Below are positions 19,472-27,981 of a DNA stretch of 64,000 nucleotides, piece after piece. The position numbers were made by a program, and so were the translations under genes. The notes beneath the pieces are model-generated. The model ran no database searches, was not told where the DNA came from, and saw nothing but the letters and a program-made list of their open reading frames with translations. Each line of letters starts with the position of its first letter. Position 1 is the stretch's first letter. The stretch spans positions 248,001 through 312,000 of the forward strand of contig JBFWVZ010000001.1 of NCBI GenBank assembly GCA_050246475.1. The letters run 5' to 3'. The stretch comes from CADEEL01 sp050246475 (lineage in GTDB: Bacteria > Pseudomonadota > Alphaproteobacteria > Caulobacterales > Aquidulcibacteraceae).

Positions 19472-20209
19472 TCAAATCCGGAGCGTCAAGCCGCCGTCGA
19501 CGACGAGCCCGTGGCCGGTGACGAAGCCGCCGTCTTCGCTGGCCAGGAAGAGCGCGGCGCGGGCGAGGTCGATGGGTTCGCCCAGGCGCCGCAGCGCGGC
19601 CTTCTTGGCCCAGATGCCGGCGACGTCCGGGCGCGCGTTCCAGAGCGGGCTCGTCATCCCCGTGCGGATCGCGCCGGGGAGGAGGTAGTTGGCGGTGACG
19701 CCAAACTTGCCGAGCTCCAGCGCCAGCGAGCGGGTCAGGCCCGCGACGCCCGCCTTCGAGGCGCAATAGGCGGCCAGGCCATAGTCCGTTCCCTCGGCCA
19801 TCACTGACGCGGTGTTGATGATTCTGCCGGAGGATGATTCGATGAGCGCGGGAATGGCGGCCCTTGAAAGACGAAAGGCGGCGCGGAGATTGACGGAGAC
19901 GATACGGTCCCATTCGGCGTCGGAGAGATCGGCCGCCAGCGCGTTGCCGGCGACGCCGGCGTTGTTGAAGAGAATATCGAGTCCGCCGAGTTCGGCGCGC
20001 GCGGCCGCCATGATGCGGTCCGGCGCCTCTTCCAGGGCGATATCCATCTGGAGGCTTGGGCCGGGGCCGAGATCGGCCCATTCGCGGCCGGGCAGATCGA
20101 CCGCCAGCACGTTTGCGCCCTCGGCGCGGAAGAGCTTCACGCTGGCCGCGCCGATGCCCGAGGCCGCGCCTGTTACGATCGCGCGGCGGCCTTTCAAACG
20201 ATCACTCAC
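19472..20209 (-). CDS. SDR-family oxidoreductase
   Basis: 245 residues, a classical short-chain dehydrogenase with an NAD(P)-dependent Rossmann fold. The glycine motif TGAASGIG is at residues 13-20, NNAG at 82-85, and the catalytic Ser135, Tyr148 and Lys152 (YCASK) are all present. The acidic residue after the second strand (AVDLP) favours NAD. The substrate is unknown. It lies alone between the exporter operon and the putative RNA gene. Confidence 0.92.
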   Translation of the reverse strand: MSDRLKGRRAIVTGAASGIGAASVKLFRAEGANVLAVDLPGREWADLGPGPSLQMDIALEEAPDRIMAAARAELGGLDILFNNAGVAGNALAADLSDAEWDRIVSVNLRAAFRLSRAAIPALIESSSGRIINTASVMAEGTDYGLAAYCASKAGVAGLTRSLALELGKFGVTANYLLPGAIRTGMTSPLWNARPDVAGIWAKKAALRRLGEPIDLARAALFLASEDGGFVTGHGLVVDGGLTLRI

Positions 20210-20280
20210 GCGCGCCTCCCTTTTTCAATGCGGAAGAGCCTTCGCGCGGCGGCAGGTCAAGCCAGCGCTCGACGGCGCGC

Positions 20281-20309
20281 AAACAAAAGCCCGCGTCACG
20301 GCGCGGGCT
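20281..20309 (-). terminator. Rho-independent terminator of the putative small RNA
   Basis: Read on the minus strand: an 8-base stem AGCCCGCG/CGCGGGCT with a 6-base loop, followed by TTTTGTTT. It has no T-tract on the plus strand. No protein gene on the minus strand lies upstream of it within the gap, so it must end an RNA that starts in the gap. Confidence 0.85.
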
Positions 20310-20421
20310 CATCAACGTCTTGGGAAGCTAGGGTGTCCGGTCGGGCGGAATGGCGCAAAGCCCAGGGGGCTGGGGGGGCTGATGGATACTGAGCGTTGCC
20401 GCCGTCTCCGCCCGACCGGAA
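20281..20421 (-). ncRNA. Putative structured small RNA with its own terminator
   Basis: In the only gap over 300 bases (20210-20560), the minus strand has a perfect 14-base pairing: TCCGGTCGGGCGGA (20420-20407) with its complement (20349-20336). Inside it a second helix pairs GGC-GCAA (plus 20352-20358) with TTGC-C-GCC (20396-20403), leaving one bulged C, and the tip is a C/G-rich hairpin (20359-20380). A terminator follows at 20309-20281. The 5' end is unknown; a TATACA box at 20504-20499 would give an RNA of about 210 bases. No Rfam family is recognised; the SRP RNA core motif is absent and 6S RNA cannot be excluded. Confidence 0.55.
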
Positions 20422-20560
20422 CGACGCCAAGTTCACTCCCGTTCAAGGAGAAGGCAAGGAGTAATTGTGTTCTGAGCGCCACATGGCGGCGAGTTAATTG
20501 TATAGATCGGCAAGCAAACTGGATGCTCGCCGTTAAGTATATGTCTATGCGGGGGTTTTC

Positions 20561-20899
20561 ATGCTGACGGGGAGCGCGGGTTCGACCGACGAGGCAAAGA
20601 TATTTTTTCTGAGAGCCGAGCTCGATCTCGTGCTCTCGCTCTATGGAAAACTCGTCGCTCAAGGGGAATGGCGCGACTACGCCATTGATTCACTTCGGGA
20701 TCGCGTCGTTTTCAGCGTTTTCCGGCGCACCAGCGAATCGCCGCTCTATCAAATCGAAAAACGACCGGCCTTGGCGCGCCGCCAAGGCGCGTTCGCCGTC
20801 ATCGCGCAAGGCGGGCTCGTCATGCGGCGCGGCCACGATCTCGCGCAGGTGCTCAAGGTGTTCGACCGGCAGGTGGTGCGGCTCGCGCCCGTCGATTGA
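20561..20899 (+). CDS. DUF2794 family protein
   Basis: 112 residues, a small soluble protein typical of alphaproteobacteria. The conserved part runs from EWRDYAIDSLRDRVVFSVFRR through PLYQIEKRPALARRQGAF to GHDLAQVLKVFD. Function is unknown. ATG at 20561 follows GGGGG with a 5-base spacer. The upstream gap is more AT-rich and contains the divergent putative RNA gene. A strong terminator follows 18 bases after the stop. Confidence 0.88.
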   Translation: MLTGSAGSTDEAKIFFLRAELDLVLSLYGKLVAQGEWRDYAIDSLRDRVVFSVFRRTSESPLYQIEKRPALARRQGAFAVIAQGGLVMRRGHDLAQVLKVFDRQVVRLAPVD

Positions 20900-20916
20900 A
20901 GGCGATGCAAACGAAA

Positions 20917-20947
20917 ACGCCCCGGCGAGAGGCCGGGGCGTTCGTTT
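20917..20947. terminator. Bidirectional terminator
   Basis: A ten-base stem ACGCCCCGGC/GCCGGGGCGT has a five-base loop and a T-rich flank on both strands (TTCGTTT on plus, TTTTCGTTT on minus). It lies between the convergent DUF2794 and BI-1 genes and suits both. Confidence 0.9.
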
Positions 20948-20963
20948 GGCGATTCTCCAATTC

Positions 20964-21725
20964 CTATTCCCGGCTGAAGAACGAAAGCAGGATTTGGAAG
21001 ATCTGGATGAAGGCGATGTAGAGATTGAGCGCGCCGTAATTGGTCATCACGGCAAGCGAGCGGGTATCGCCCTGCAACTGATAGTAGGAGTGTTTCAGGG
21101 ATTGCGTTTGGAACGCGATCAACAGGCCGAAGAGGACCAACCCGGCCAGCTGCATCCCGATTTCAAGCATCGTCGAGTGCACGAACAGGTTCACGACCCC
21201 GACGGCCACGAGGCCCCAAATCGCGAAAAACAAGAAGCTGCCGAGTCCCGACAGGTCCCGCTTCGTCGTGTAGCCCCACAGTGAGAGGCCGCCGAACGCA
21301 ATCGCGGTCACAAAGAAGGCCTTGGCGATGCCGCCGAAGGTGACGTTCAGCGTCTGGCCGCCGACGGTTTGGGCTGAGACGCCCTGAATCGCCAGAAACA
21401 CCCAGATGCCGAGGCCCGCGCCAATCAGCGTGACGACGGACCAATAAAGAATGCCCGATCCCGTTGGGGACGGGTTGCGCATGAAGAACATGGAGCCGAG
21501 CAGGAGCACCACGGGGCCCCACTGCACCAAGTAGATGACGGGCGGCGCCAGCACGACCGCCGTGATCGGCGCGACCGCGCCAACCAAATACGCAACCAGC
21601 GCGGACCAAAGCAGGCCCAGCGCCATCTTGTTGTAAACGCCCAGCATAAAGCTGCGCAGACCCGCATCGACGGCCATGTCGGCCCGGCCGGCGGGGATCG
21701 AGCCGGCCTGATAATGGTCGCTCAT
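20964..21725 (-). CDS. Bax inhibitor-1/YccA family membrane protein
   Basis: 253 residues with seven hydrophobic segments. The pattern MNYGALNLYIAFIQIFQILLSF-type ending (seen here from residue 229) and the central VTAIAFGGLSLWGYTTKRDL segment are typical of BI-1 proteins, which act as proton/calcium leak channels or as partners of membrane proteases. ATG at 21725 follows GGAGGAG. A longer in-frame frame to 21866 encodes Arg-rich sequence and is rejected. Confidence 0.93.
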   Translation of the reverse strand: MSDHYQAGSIPAGRADMAVDAGLRSFMLGVYNKMALGLLWSALVAYLVGAVAPITAVVLAPPVIYLVQWGPVVLLLGSMFFMRNPSPTGSGILYWSVVTLIGAGLGIWVFLAIQGVSAQTVGGQTLNVTFGGIAKAFFVTAIAFGGLSLWGYTTKRDLSGLGSFLFFAIWGLVAVGVVNLFVHSTMLEIGMQLAGLVLFGLLIAFQTQSLKHSYYQLQGDTRSLAVMTNYGALNLYIAFIQIFQILLSFFSRE

Positions 21726-21967
21726 AAAACTCCTCCGAAGCGCCAGCGCGGAAAGGCGGCGCAAAGCACGCAAAATATGGCGGTTGCGGCGCCCAGACTC
21801 AAGCGCAACCGGATGAGCGGCGCGCCCCGGCCTCACGCATTTGTCAGAACGCGCGCGGCGGGCCATTTTAGCGACGCGCGGCGCTTCACCGGCGGGACGG
21901 ACGGTTAATCGGCGCGCTTCTAAAGCGGCGGCGCGAATCGCGTCAGGGTCGCAATCGAGGAGACGGG

Positions 21968-24262
21968 GTGGCTGACGAACCAGATCCGCCGGCGCCCGAA
22001 GAGGGCCCGAAGCCTCCGGCTGAGCAGCCGGCGGCCAGCGAAGCGGCCGCGCCTCAGCCGCCTGCCGCTGAGAGCGTAGCGCCCGGGCCGGAAGAGCCCT
22101 TGGCGCCGGCGCCTGCCGAAGCCGCGGCGCGCGAAGCTGAAGAGCCCGCGCCGGCTCCCGAACCGAGCATCGGCGATCGCATTGCGGCGTTCTTCGATGC
22201 CGTGCGCATGGCTGTCGTGCCGCTTCTCGTCATGGCGGGCGTGTTCCTCTTCTCGATCGGCGTCGTCGTCTGGGACGGAATCCGCAATCTGCGGCCCCCG
22301 ACCAATTTTCGCGAGGCCGCCGTTTGGGCCGGATGGGGAGCGGGCGCCTTCGTGGCGATCGCGGCGGCCTTTTTCACCTATGTCACTTGGGGCATGCCCT
22401 CCGCGGACGATGTCTGGGAGGCGCGGCAAGGACAATCGATCACATTCGTCGATCGCGAAGGCACGGTGCTGCTGATCGAGGGCGCGGAAAATGCGCGCCC
22501 TGTCGATCTCGCTACGCTGCCCGACTACGTGCCGCAAGCCTTCATCGCCATCGAGGACCGGCGCTTCTATCAGCACATGGGCATCGATGTCGGCGGCCTC
22601 ATGCGCGCGTTGTTCGAGAATGTGCGCTCAGGGCGCGTCGTGCAGGGCGGCTCCACCATCACGCAACAGCTTGCCAAGAACATCTTCCTGACCAACGAGC
22701 GCACGTGGCGGCGCAAGCTGCAGGAAATCGCGCTCGCGCTTTGGCTGGAGAACCGCTTTTCCAAGGATCAGATCCTCGCGCTCTATCTCTCGCGCGTCTA
22801 TTTCGGCGCGGGCGCCTACGGGATCGAAGCAGCCGCGCAGCGTTATTTCGACCGGCCCGCGCGAGAATTGACGCTGGCGCAAGCGGCAATGCTTGCGGGT
22901 TTGGTTCAGGCGCCGTCGCGGATGAATCCGGCGCGGCAGGAGGAGGCGGCGCGCGAACGCGCCATCGTCGTGCTCAACGAAATGGTCTCGGCGCGTTTCA
23001 TCACGCCGGCGGAGCGGGACGCCGCGCTCGCGGAGCCGATCGCCGTCAGCCGTGAGAATCCATGGCGCGACCTCGGCTATTTCCGCGACTACATCGATCC
23101 GCTGCTCAACGATGTGATCGGCGAGCAGCGCGACGATTTCATCGTCGAGACGACGCTCGATCTCGTCGCCCAGCGCGCAGGTGAGCGCGCGCTCAACCGC
23201 ATCCTCGACGAAGAGGGCGAGCGCCTGCGCATCGGGCAGGGCGCGCTCGTGGCGATGGATTCGGACGGCGGCGTCCGCGCAATGATCGGCGGACGCGTCT
23301 ATGGACGCACAGAGGGGCGCAGCGAGTTCAACCGCGTCACGCAGGCGCGCCGCCAACCAGGCTCCTCCTTCAAGTTCTTCATCTATCTCGCGGCGATGGA
23401 GGCGGGCTTCACGCCATGGACCGTGCGCACCGATCAGCCAGTCACGATCGGGGATTGGTCGCCCAGGAATTATACCGGCCATTACGAGGGGCCGGTGTCG
23501 CTCGCATCGGCATTCGCGCGTTCGCTCAACATGGTCGCGATCATCGTGGCTAACGAAGTCGGCAACGACCGGGTGATCGAGGTTGCGCAACGGCTCGGCA
23601 TCCATACGCCGCTGCACAATTACCGTTCCCTCTCGCTCGGCGCGCAAGAAGTGACGCTGCTCGATCTCACGGCGTCCTACGGCGCGATGTCGAGCGGTGG
23701 ATATCGCGTCGATCCGCACGGCATCGTCCGGATTCGCCGCGCCAACGGCGAGACCGTTTGGCGCTGGAATCCGGCGCGCCGGCCCCGCGTCATCGAAGAG
23801 CGGCCGCTCCGGTACATGAACATGATCATGTCGCGCGTCGTCGAAGCCGGCACGGGCACGATGGCGCGCATTCCCGGCCGCCAGATCGGCGGCAAGACAG
23901 GCACGGCGAACGATTATCGCGACGCATGGTTCATCGGTTTCGTGCCGGGGATGGTGGCGGGGGTTTGGGTCGGCAACGACGATCACCGCATCACCATGAA
24001 TCGCGTCACTGGCGGGGTGATCCCGGCCCGCATCTGGCGAGAATTCATGGTGACGGCGCTCAGGCGTTTGCCAGCGGAGCCGCTGCAAATGCCGGGTCCG
24101 GACGATTATGGCGTCGGGCCCGGGGAGGAGATCGTCGCAGGCGGCGTGATCGGGCCGGCGCCCGCGGTCGTTGGCGCGCCGCTCGGGCCGAGCGCGGCGG
24201 GCGCGGCCGTCAATCCGCCCGACGACGCGGACCGCTCGCTCGATTTCGGGCCTGAAGGGTAG
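21968..24262 (+). CDS. Class A penicillin-binding protein (PBP1A-like)
   Basis: 764 residues. It polymerises and cross-links peptidoglycan in the periplasm. The GT51 domain spans about 175-340 with catalytic Glu196 in EDRRFY. The transpeptidase domain spans about 425-690 with S466-x-x-K469, S519-L-N521 and K643-T-G645. The N-terminal 75 residues are Pro/Ala/Glu-rich and precede two hydrophobic segments (83-101 and 117-140), where one is usual. GTG at 21968 follows GAGGAG. It abuts the stop of the convergent peptidase gene. Confidence 0.94.
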   Translation: MADEPDPPAPEEGPKPPAEQPAASEAAAPQPPAAESVAPGPEEPLAPAPAEAAAREAEEPAPAPEPSIGDRIAAFFDAVRMAVVPLLVMAGVFLFSIGVVVWDGIRNLRPPTNFREAAVWAGWGAGAFVAIAAAFFTYVTWGMPSADDVWEARQGQSITFVDREGTVLLIEGAENARPVDLATLPDYVPQAFIAIEDRRFYQHMGIDVGGLMRALFENVRSGRVVQGGSTITQQLAKNIFLTNERTWRRKLQEIALALWLENRFSKDQILALYLSRVYFGAGAYGIEAAAQRYFDRPARELTLAQAAMLAGLVQAPSRMNPARQEEAARERAIVVLNEMVSARFITPAERDAALAEPIAVSRENPWRDLGYFRDYIDPLLNDVIGEQRDDFIVETTLDLVAQRAGERALNRILDEEGERLRIGQGALVAMDSDGGVRAMIGGRVYGRTEGRSEFNRVTQARRQPGSSFKFFIYLAAMEAGFTPWTVRTDQPVTIGDWSPRNYTGHYEGPVSLASAFARSLNMVAIIVANEVGNDRVIEVAQRLGIHTPLHNYRSLSLGAQEVTLLDLTASYGAMSSGGYRVDPHGIVRIRRANGETVWRWNPARRPRVIEERPLRYMNMIMSRVVEAGTGTMARIPGRQIGGKTGTANDYRDAWFIGFVPGMVAGVWVGNDDHRITMNRVTGGVIPARIWREFMVTALRRLPAEPLQMPGPDDYGVGPGEEIVAGGVIGPAPAVVGAPLGPSAAGAAVNPPDDADRSLDFGPEG

Positions 24263-24979
24263 TTAGGCGTCGCTGCCGATGGCGTGTAGCGCGAAGCCCT
24301 GATGGTGCAGCCAATCGCGTCCCTGCTTCCAATGCGGCGTGCATTTGGCGACGAGCGCCCAGAAGCGGCGCGAATGGTTCATCTCGCGCAAGTGAGCCGT
24401 CTCGTGCGCCGCGAGATAGTCGAGAACGAAGCGCGGCGCGCAGATGACGCGCCACGAAAAGGCCAACGCGCCGTCCTCGCTGCATGAACCCCAGCGGGAG
24501 CGCGTCTCCTTCACCTGCACACGGCGCGCGGCGACGCCCAAAGTGCGCGCGTGAGCGGCGACGCGGGCTTCGAGATCGGCGCGCGCCTCGGCCATGAGGA
24601 AGCGCTTCACGCGCGCGGCGAAGAGCGCGGGGTCGGTGGTTTGCACGACGAGCTTGCCCGGCTCGTAGCGCGGCGGCGCGCGGCCATGCTCGTGGATCAG
24701 GAGATGCGGCTCGCCGCGAATGTCGATGACGGCGCCCGGCTCAAAGGGGCGGCCTTGGGGCAGGCGCGCCAGCTCCGCTTCGATCCAGCCGGCGCGCTCG
24801 GCCGCGAAATTCAAGGCGCGCTTCACCTGGCGCTCGGAGGGCGCGGTGGCGATCGCCTCGCGGCGCGCGGCGTCGATGCGGATGGAGATGCGCCGGGCGC
24901 GCGGATTGACGGCAAGTTTCAATGCGAGCTTGCGGCCATCCTTCAACTGGATTTCGGCTGGGCGCGTATCCTTCGCCAT
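24263..24979 (-). CDS. YgjP/DUF45-type zinc metallopeptidase
   Basis: 238 residues. The zinc motif HETAH lies at about residue 192, with a third ligand in NHSRRFW a few residues later, and the family motif TRSRWGSCS is at about 160. No signal peptide or membrane segment is seen, so it is cytosolic. The family is often encoded beside DNA-repair or restriction genes, but here it sits alone between a penicillin-binding protein and a PHA depolymerase. The substrate is unknown. Confidence 0.9.
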   Translation of the reverse strand: MAKDTRPAEIQLKDGRKLALKLAVNPRARRISIRIDAARREAIATAPSERQVKRALNFAAERAGWIEAELARLPQGRPFEPGAVIDIRGEPHLLIHEHGRAPPRYEPGKLVVQTTDPALFAARVKRFLMAEARADLEARVAAHARTLGVAARRVQVKETRSRWGSCSEDGALAFSWRVICAPRFVLDYLAAHETAHLREMNHSRRFWALVAKCTPHWKQGRDWLHHQGFALHAIGSDA

Positions 24980-25014
24980 CTCACCTCGTCAGGCGCTTCG
25001 CGAAGCGCAGTCTC

Positions 25015-26304
25015 TCATGATTCCGCCTTCAAGGCCGCGCGTGGACGCACGCGGCGGCGCGCCGCCTGATGAACGCGGATGAATTCGCGCATGCGCGGAT
25101 AAATCTCGGTGCGGAATCGCCGCCCGTTGAAGACGCCGTAATGGCCGACGCCGGGCTGCACGTAATCCTGGCGCATGGCGGCGGGAATGCTGGCGCAGAT
25201 TTCATGCGCCGCTTGCGTCTGGCCGATGCCGGAAATGTCGTCCAACTCGCCTTCGACCGTCATCAGGGCGGTGTGCCTGATCGCCCCGGTGCGGACGGGG
25301 CGGCCGCGATGTGTCCATCTCCCGCGCGGGAGCTTGTGTTCCTGGAACACGTCGCGGATCGTCTGCAGATAGAATTCCTCGGTGATGTCGCAGACCGAGA
25401 GATACTCATCGTAGAAGTCGCGATGCTTGCCGGTGGAATCGCCGTCGCCCTTCACGAGATCGTTGAAATAATCCCAGTGCGCGTCGATGTGCTTGCCGAG
25501 ATTCATGCCCATGAAGCTCGCGAGCTGGATGAAGCCCGGATACACGCGGCGGAACGCGCCGGGATAGAGCATCGGCACGGTATGGATCATCGTGCGCTCG
25601 AACCAGTCGAACGCGCGCTCCTCGGCCAATTTGTTCGGTACGGTAGGCGATTTGCGCGCGTCGATGGGCGATCCCATGAACGTCATGGTCGCGGGGCTTG
25701 CTGGATCCTCGCGCTCGGCCATCAACGAAACGGCGGCGAGCACTGCTGGGCCGGGCTGGCACACCGCGATCACGTGGGCTTCAGGGCCGACGACGCGCAG
25801 CATCTGCGCGACGTGATCGACATAATCCTCAAGATCGAAGCGCCCGGCGATGATCGGCACCATGCGCGCGTCGGACCAATCTGTGATGAAGACCTCGTGC
25901 TCCGGCAGGAAGGCCTCGACCGTGCCGCGCAGCAATGTTGCGTAGTGGCCGCTCATCGGCGCGACGATCAGAACCTTCGGATCGGTGCGCGCGCCGCGCG
26001 CGCGCTCAAGCGCACGCTCTTCCCGCTTGAAGTGAATGAGCGAGCAAAACGCGCTCGTCCAGATGGGCACGGGCTTCACCGGCACCGGCACGGACTGCAC
26101 CATCGCGTGCGGGAGATTCCAATCGGGCTTGCGGTAGCGGCGCGTGACCGTCTCGAAGACGTCGGCGGCGGCTGCCGCGCTTCTCGCGAGATCGGTTTGC
26201 GAAACGGGATTGAAGGGCGAACGCAGCGCCGCGCCCTGCCACATCGCCGCCGCGCGGAAAGGCGCGACAGCCAGGTGATTCAGCTCGTAGAGCGAATAGA
26301 GCAT
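25015..26304 (-). CDS. phaZ: Intracellular polyhydroxyalkanoate depolymerase
   Basis: 429 residues. It begins MLYSLYELNHLAVAPFRAAA and has the ITDWSDARMVP and VCQPGPAVLAA segments typical of intracellular PhaZ, an alpha/beta hydrolase in which a cysteine replaces the usual nucleophilic serine (CQPGP). It releases hydroxyacyl units from storage granules. No signal peptide. The 116-base upstream region separates it from the SCO gene on the same strand. No pha synthase or phasin is in the window. Confidence 0.92.
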   Translation of the reverse strand: MLYSLYELNHLAVAPFRAAAMWQGAALRSPFNPVSQTDLARSAAAAADVFETVTRRYRKPDWNLPHAMVQSVPVPVKPVPIWTSAFCSLIHFKREERALERARGARTDPKVLIVAPMSGHYATLLRGTVEAFLPEHEVFITDWSDARMVPIIAGRFDLEDYVDHVAQMLRVVGPEAHVIAVCQPGPAVLAAVSLMAEREDPASPATMTFMGSPIDARKSPTVPNKLAEERAFDWFERTMIHTVPMLYPGAFRRVYPGFIQLASFMGMNLGKHIDAHWDYFNDLVKGDGDSTGKHRDFYDEYLSVCDITEEFYLQTIRDVFQEHKLPRGRWTHRGRPVRTGAIRHTALMTVEGELDDISGIGQTQAAHEICASIPAAMRQDYVQPGVGHYGVFNGRRFRTEIYPRMREFIRVHQAARRRVRPRAALKAES

Positions 26305-26420
26305 AAGCGGCCATCCCCCCGATGCTGCGGCGCAGCAGGGGAAATGTAGAATGTGTTACAAATGCTTGCCAGCCCCTTAACCTGAAGGGTGTGCGGCGCC
26401 CGCTCAGCGGGGATTTTCGG

Positions 26421-27110
26421 TCACGTCCCGCCGGTGGACTGCGCGGCGAGCCCCTGCGACAAGCACGCGGCCAGCTGCTGGGGCGTGCGGCCGATCGTGC
26501 TCATCATCGCCAGCGGGTGCCAATCCGGGCTCATCAGATAGACGAACGAGGTGTGGCTCATGGTGTAGTCGGCGCCCTCGCCCTGGCGCTGATAATTGAC
26601 GGCGAAGGCGCGCGCGGCGGCGGCGATCTCATCCTGATTGCCGGTGAGGCCGGTGAGGCGCGGCGGAAATCCATCCGTTGTGATGTAGGAGGCGAGCTGA
26701 TCGGGCGTGTCGCGATCGGGATCCACAGTGACGAGCGCTGTGTGAACGCTTGCGCCGGCCTCCCCCATCAGCGGCAGCGACTCGCCGACAAGGTACATCG
26801 CTGTTGGGCAGATATCGGGGCAATGCGTGAAGCCGAAATAGATGAGCGTCGGGTGACCGGCATAGTTCGCCTGCGTGACGCGCGCGCCGGTCTGATCGAT
26901 GAGCGAGATCGGCCCGCCGATGCGAGCCGGCGGGTTCAACACGCAGCCGGCGGGCGTTTGCTCCAGCCGCGCTTCTTGCGCCGGCTGATTTTGCCCCAGG
27001 AAATAATAGGCGCCGCCGCCGGCGATGAGCGCGCTCACCGTCGCGATGGTGAGAAAACCGCCGAGGCTCGTGCGGTCGCGAGGCTTCGGGTTGGGCGTGG
27101 GCTCGCTCAT
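26421..27110 (-). CDS. SCO1/SenC family copper chaperone-like protein
   Basis: 229 residues anchored by an N-terminal membrane helix (about 18-37) and facing the periplasm. The thioredoxin-like fold carries the copper ligands Cys97 and Cys101 (CPDIC) and His186 (MSHTSF). Proteins of this group deliver copper to, or reduce cysteines in, cytochrome c oxidase subunit II. No oxidase gene lies nearby. It is upstream of phaZ on the same strand and divergent from the crotonase-like gene. Confidence 0.93.
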   Translation of the reverse strand: MSEPTPNPKPRDRTSLGGFLTIATVSALIAGGGAYYFLGQNQPAQEARLEQTPAGCVLNPPARIGGPISLIDQTGARVTQANYAGHPTLIYFGFTHCPDICPTAMYLVGESLPLMGEAGASVHTALVTVDPDRDTPDQLASYITTDGFPPRLTGLTGNQDEIAAAARAFAVNYQRQGEGADYTMSHTSFVYLMSPDWHPLAMMSTIGRTPQQLAACLSQGLAAQSTGGT

Positions 27111-27175
27111 GAGGCTTGCCTAACCCATGGGCAGTGAGGGTCAATCGCCGCCTTGTCGCATGAAGGAGGCCGCCG

Positions 27176-27976
27176 ATGGCCGTGCATGTCGAACGCGACG
27201 GACCCGTCGCGATCATCACCATCGATCGCCCGGAAGCGCGCAACGCGGTCAACCCGGAGACGGCGCGGCTGCTGTTCGCTTCGTTCAAGGAAGCCGAGGC
27301 GGACGAGGATGTCTCCGTTCTGGTGCTTACGGGCGCCAACGGCGTTTTCTGCGCGGGCGCGGATTTGAAGGCGGTGGGCGCCGGCGAGCGCTTCACGCCG
27401 TCGGGACCAGGCGCGGGGCCGATGGGGCCATCGCGCTTGCTTTCCGATGAAGCGCGCGCGGCGCCGGGCGTCACCTTGTCGAAACCGCTGATCGCGGCGA
27501 TCGAGGGCCACGCCGTTGCGGGCGGATTGGAGCTGGCGTTGCTCGCGGACATGCGCGTCGCATCAGAAAGCGCGATCTTCGGCGTTTTCTGCCGGCGATG
27601 GGGCGTGCCGCTCGTCGATGGCGGGACGGTGCGATTGCCGCGCATCATCGGGCAGGGCCGCGCGCTCGACATGATCCTCACCGGGCGCGCCGTCGATGCG
27701 GAGGAAGCGTATCAATGGGCGCTCGCGAACAGGCTCGTCCCCAAGGGCCAAGCGCGCGACGCGGCGGTCGCGCTCGCCAAGGAGATCGCGCGTTTTCCGC
27801 AAGCGTGCCTGCGCGCCGATCGCGCGAGCGCATTCTCCGGTTGGAGCAAGGAGCTTGCCGATGCGCTCCAGCGCGAAGGCATCAGCGGCATGCCCGTCGT
27901 GCTGCAGGAAGGCCAAGCGGGCGCCGCACGCTTCGCAGCCGGCAAAGGGCGCGGCGGCGATTTCGACTCGATTTGA
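27176..27976 (+). CDS. Crotonase/enoyl-CoA hydratase family protein
   Basis: 266 residues of the crotonase fold. The oxyanion-hole segment FCAGADLKAV is at about residue 58 and EGHAVAGGLELALLAD at about 107. The second catalytic glutamate of classical hydratases is missing: the corresponding region reads FGVFCRRWGVPLVDGG. So it keeps one of the two usual acids and may be an isomerase or another CoA-thioester enzyme. AAGGAGG precedes the ATG by a few bases. It is convergent with the universal stress protein gene, five bases apart. Confidence 0.88.
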   Translation: MAVHVERDGPVAIITIDRPEARNAVNPETARLLFASFKEAEADEDVSVLVLTGANGVFCAGADLKAVGAGERFTPSGPGAGPMGPSRLLSDEARAAPGVTLSKPLIAAIEGHAVAGGLELALLADMRVASESAIFGVFCRRWGVPLVDGGTVRLPRIIGQGRALDMILTGRAVDAEEAYQWALANRLVPKGQARDAAVALAKEIARFPQACLRADRASAFSGWSKELADALQREGISGMPVVLQEGQAGAARFAAGKGRGGDFDSI

Positions 27977-27981
27977 GTTTT

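Noticed and set aside
20336..20420. Reading the structured gap as the SRP RNA for Ffh
   Set aside because: The conserved CAGGTCCGGAAGGAAGCAGCC-type core (GGAAG and AGCAG blocks) is not present on either strand.
22628..24088. 486-codon open frame on the minus strand opposite the penicillin-binding protein
   Set aside because: Arg/His-rich shadow; the plus-strand catalytic motifs are intact.
25069..26349. Long plus-strand frame opposite the PHA depolymerase
   Set aside because: Arg/His/Ala-rich shadow, no motif.
26305..26420. Possible sigma-54 promoter ahead of the PHA depolymerase (TGGCAAGCATTTGTA)
   Set aside because: The GC of the -12 element is missing at the required spacing.
26405..26425. 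CCCGC/GCGGG hairpin followed by ATTTTC on the plus strand
   Set aside because: Only five pairs and no plus-strand gene ends nearby.
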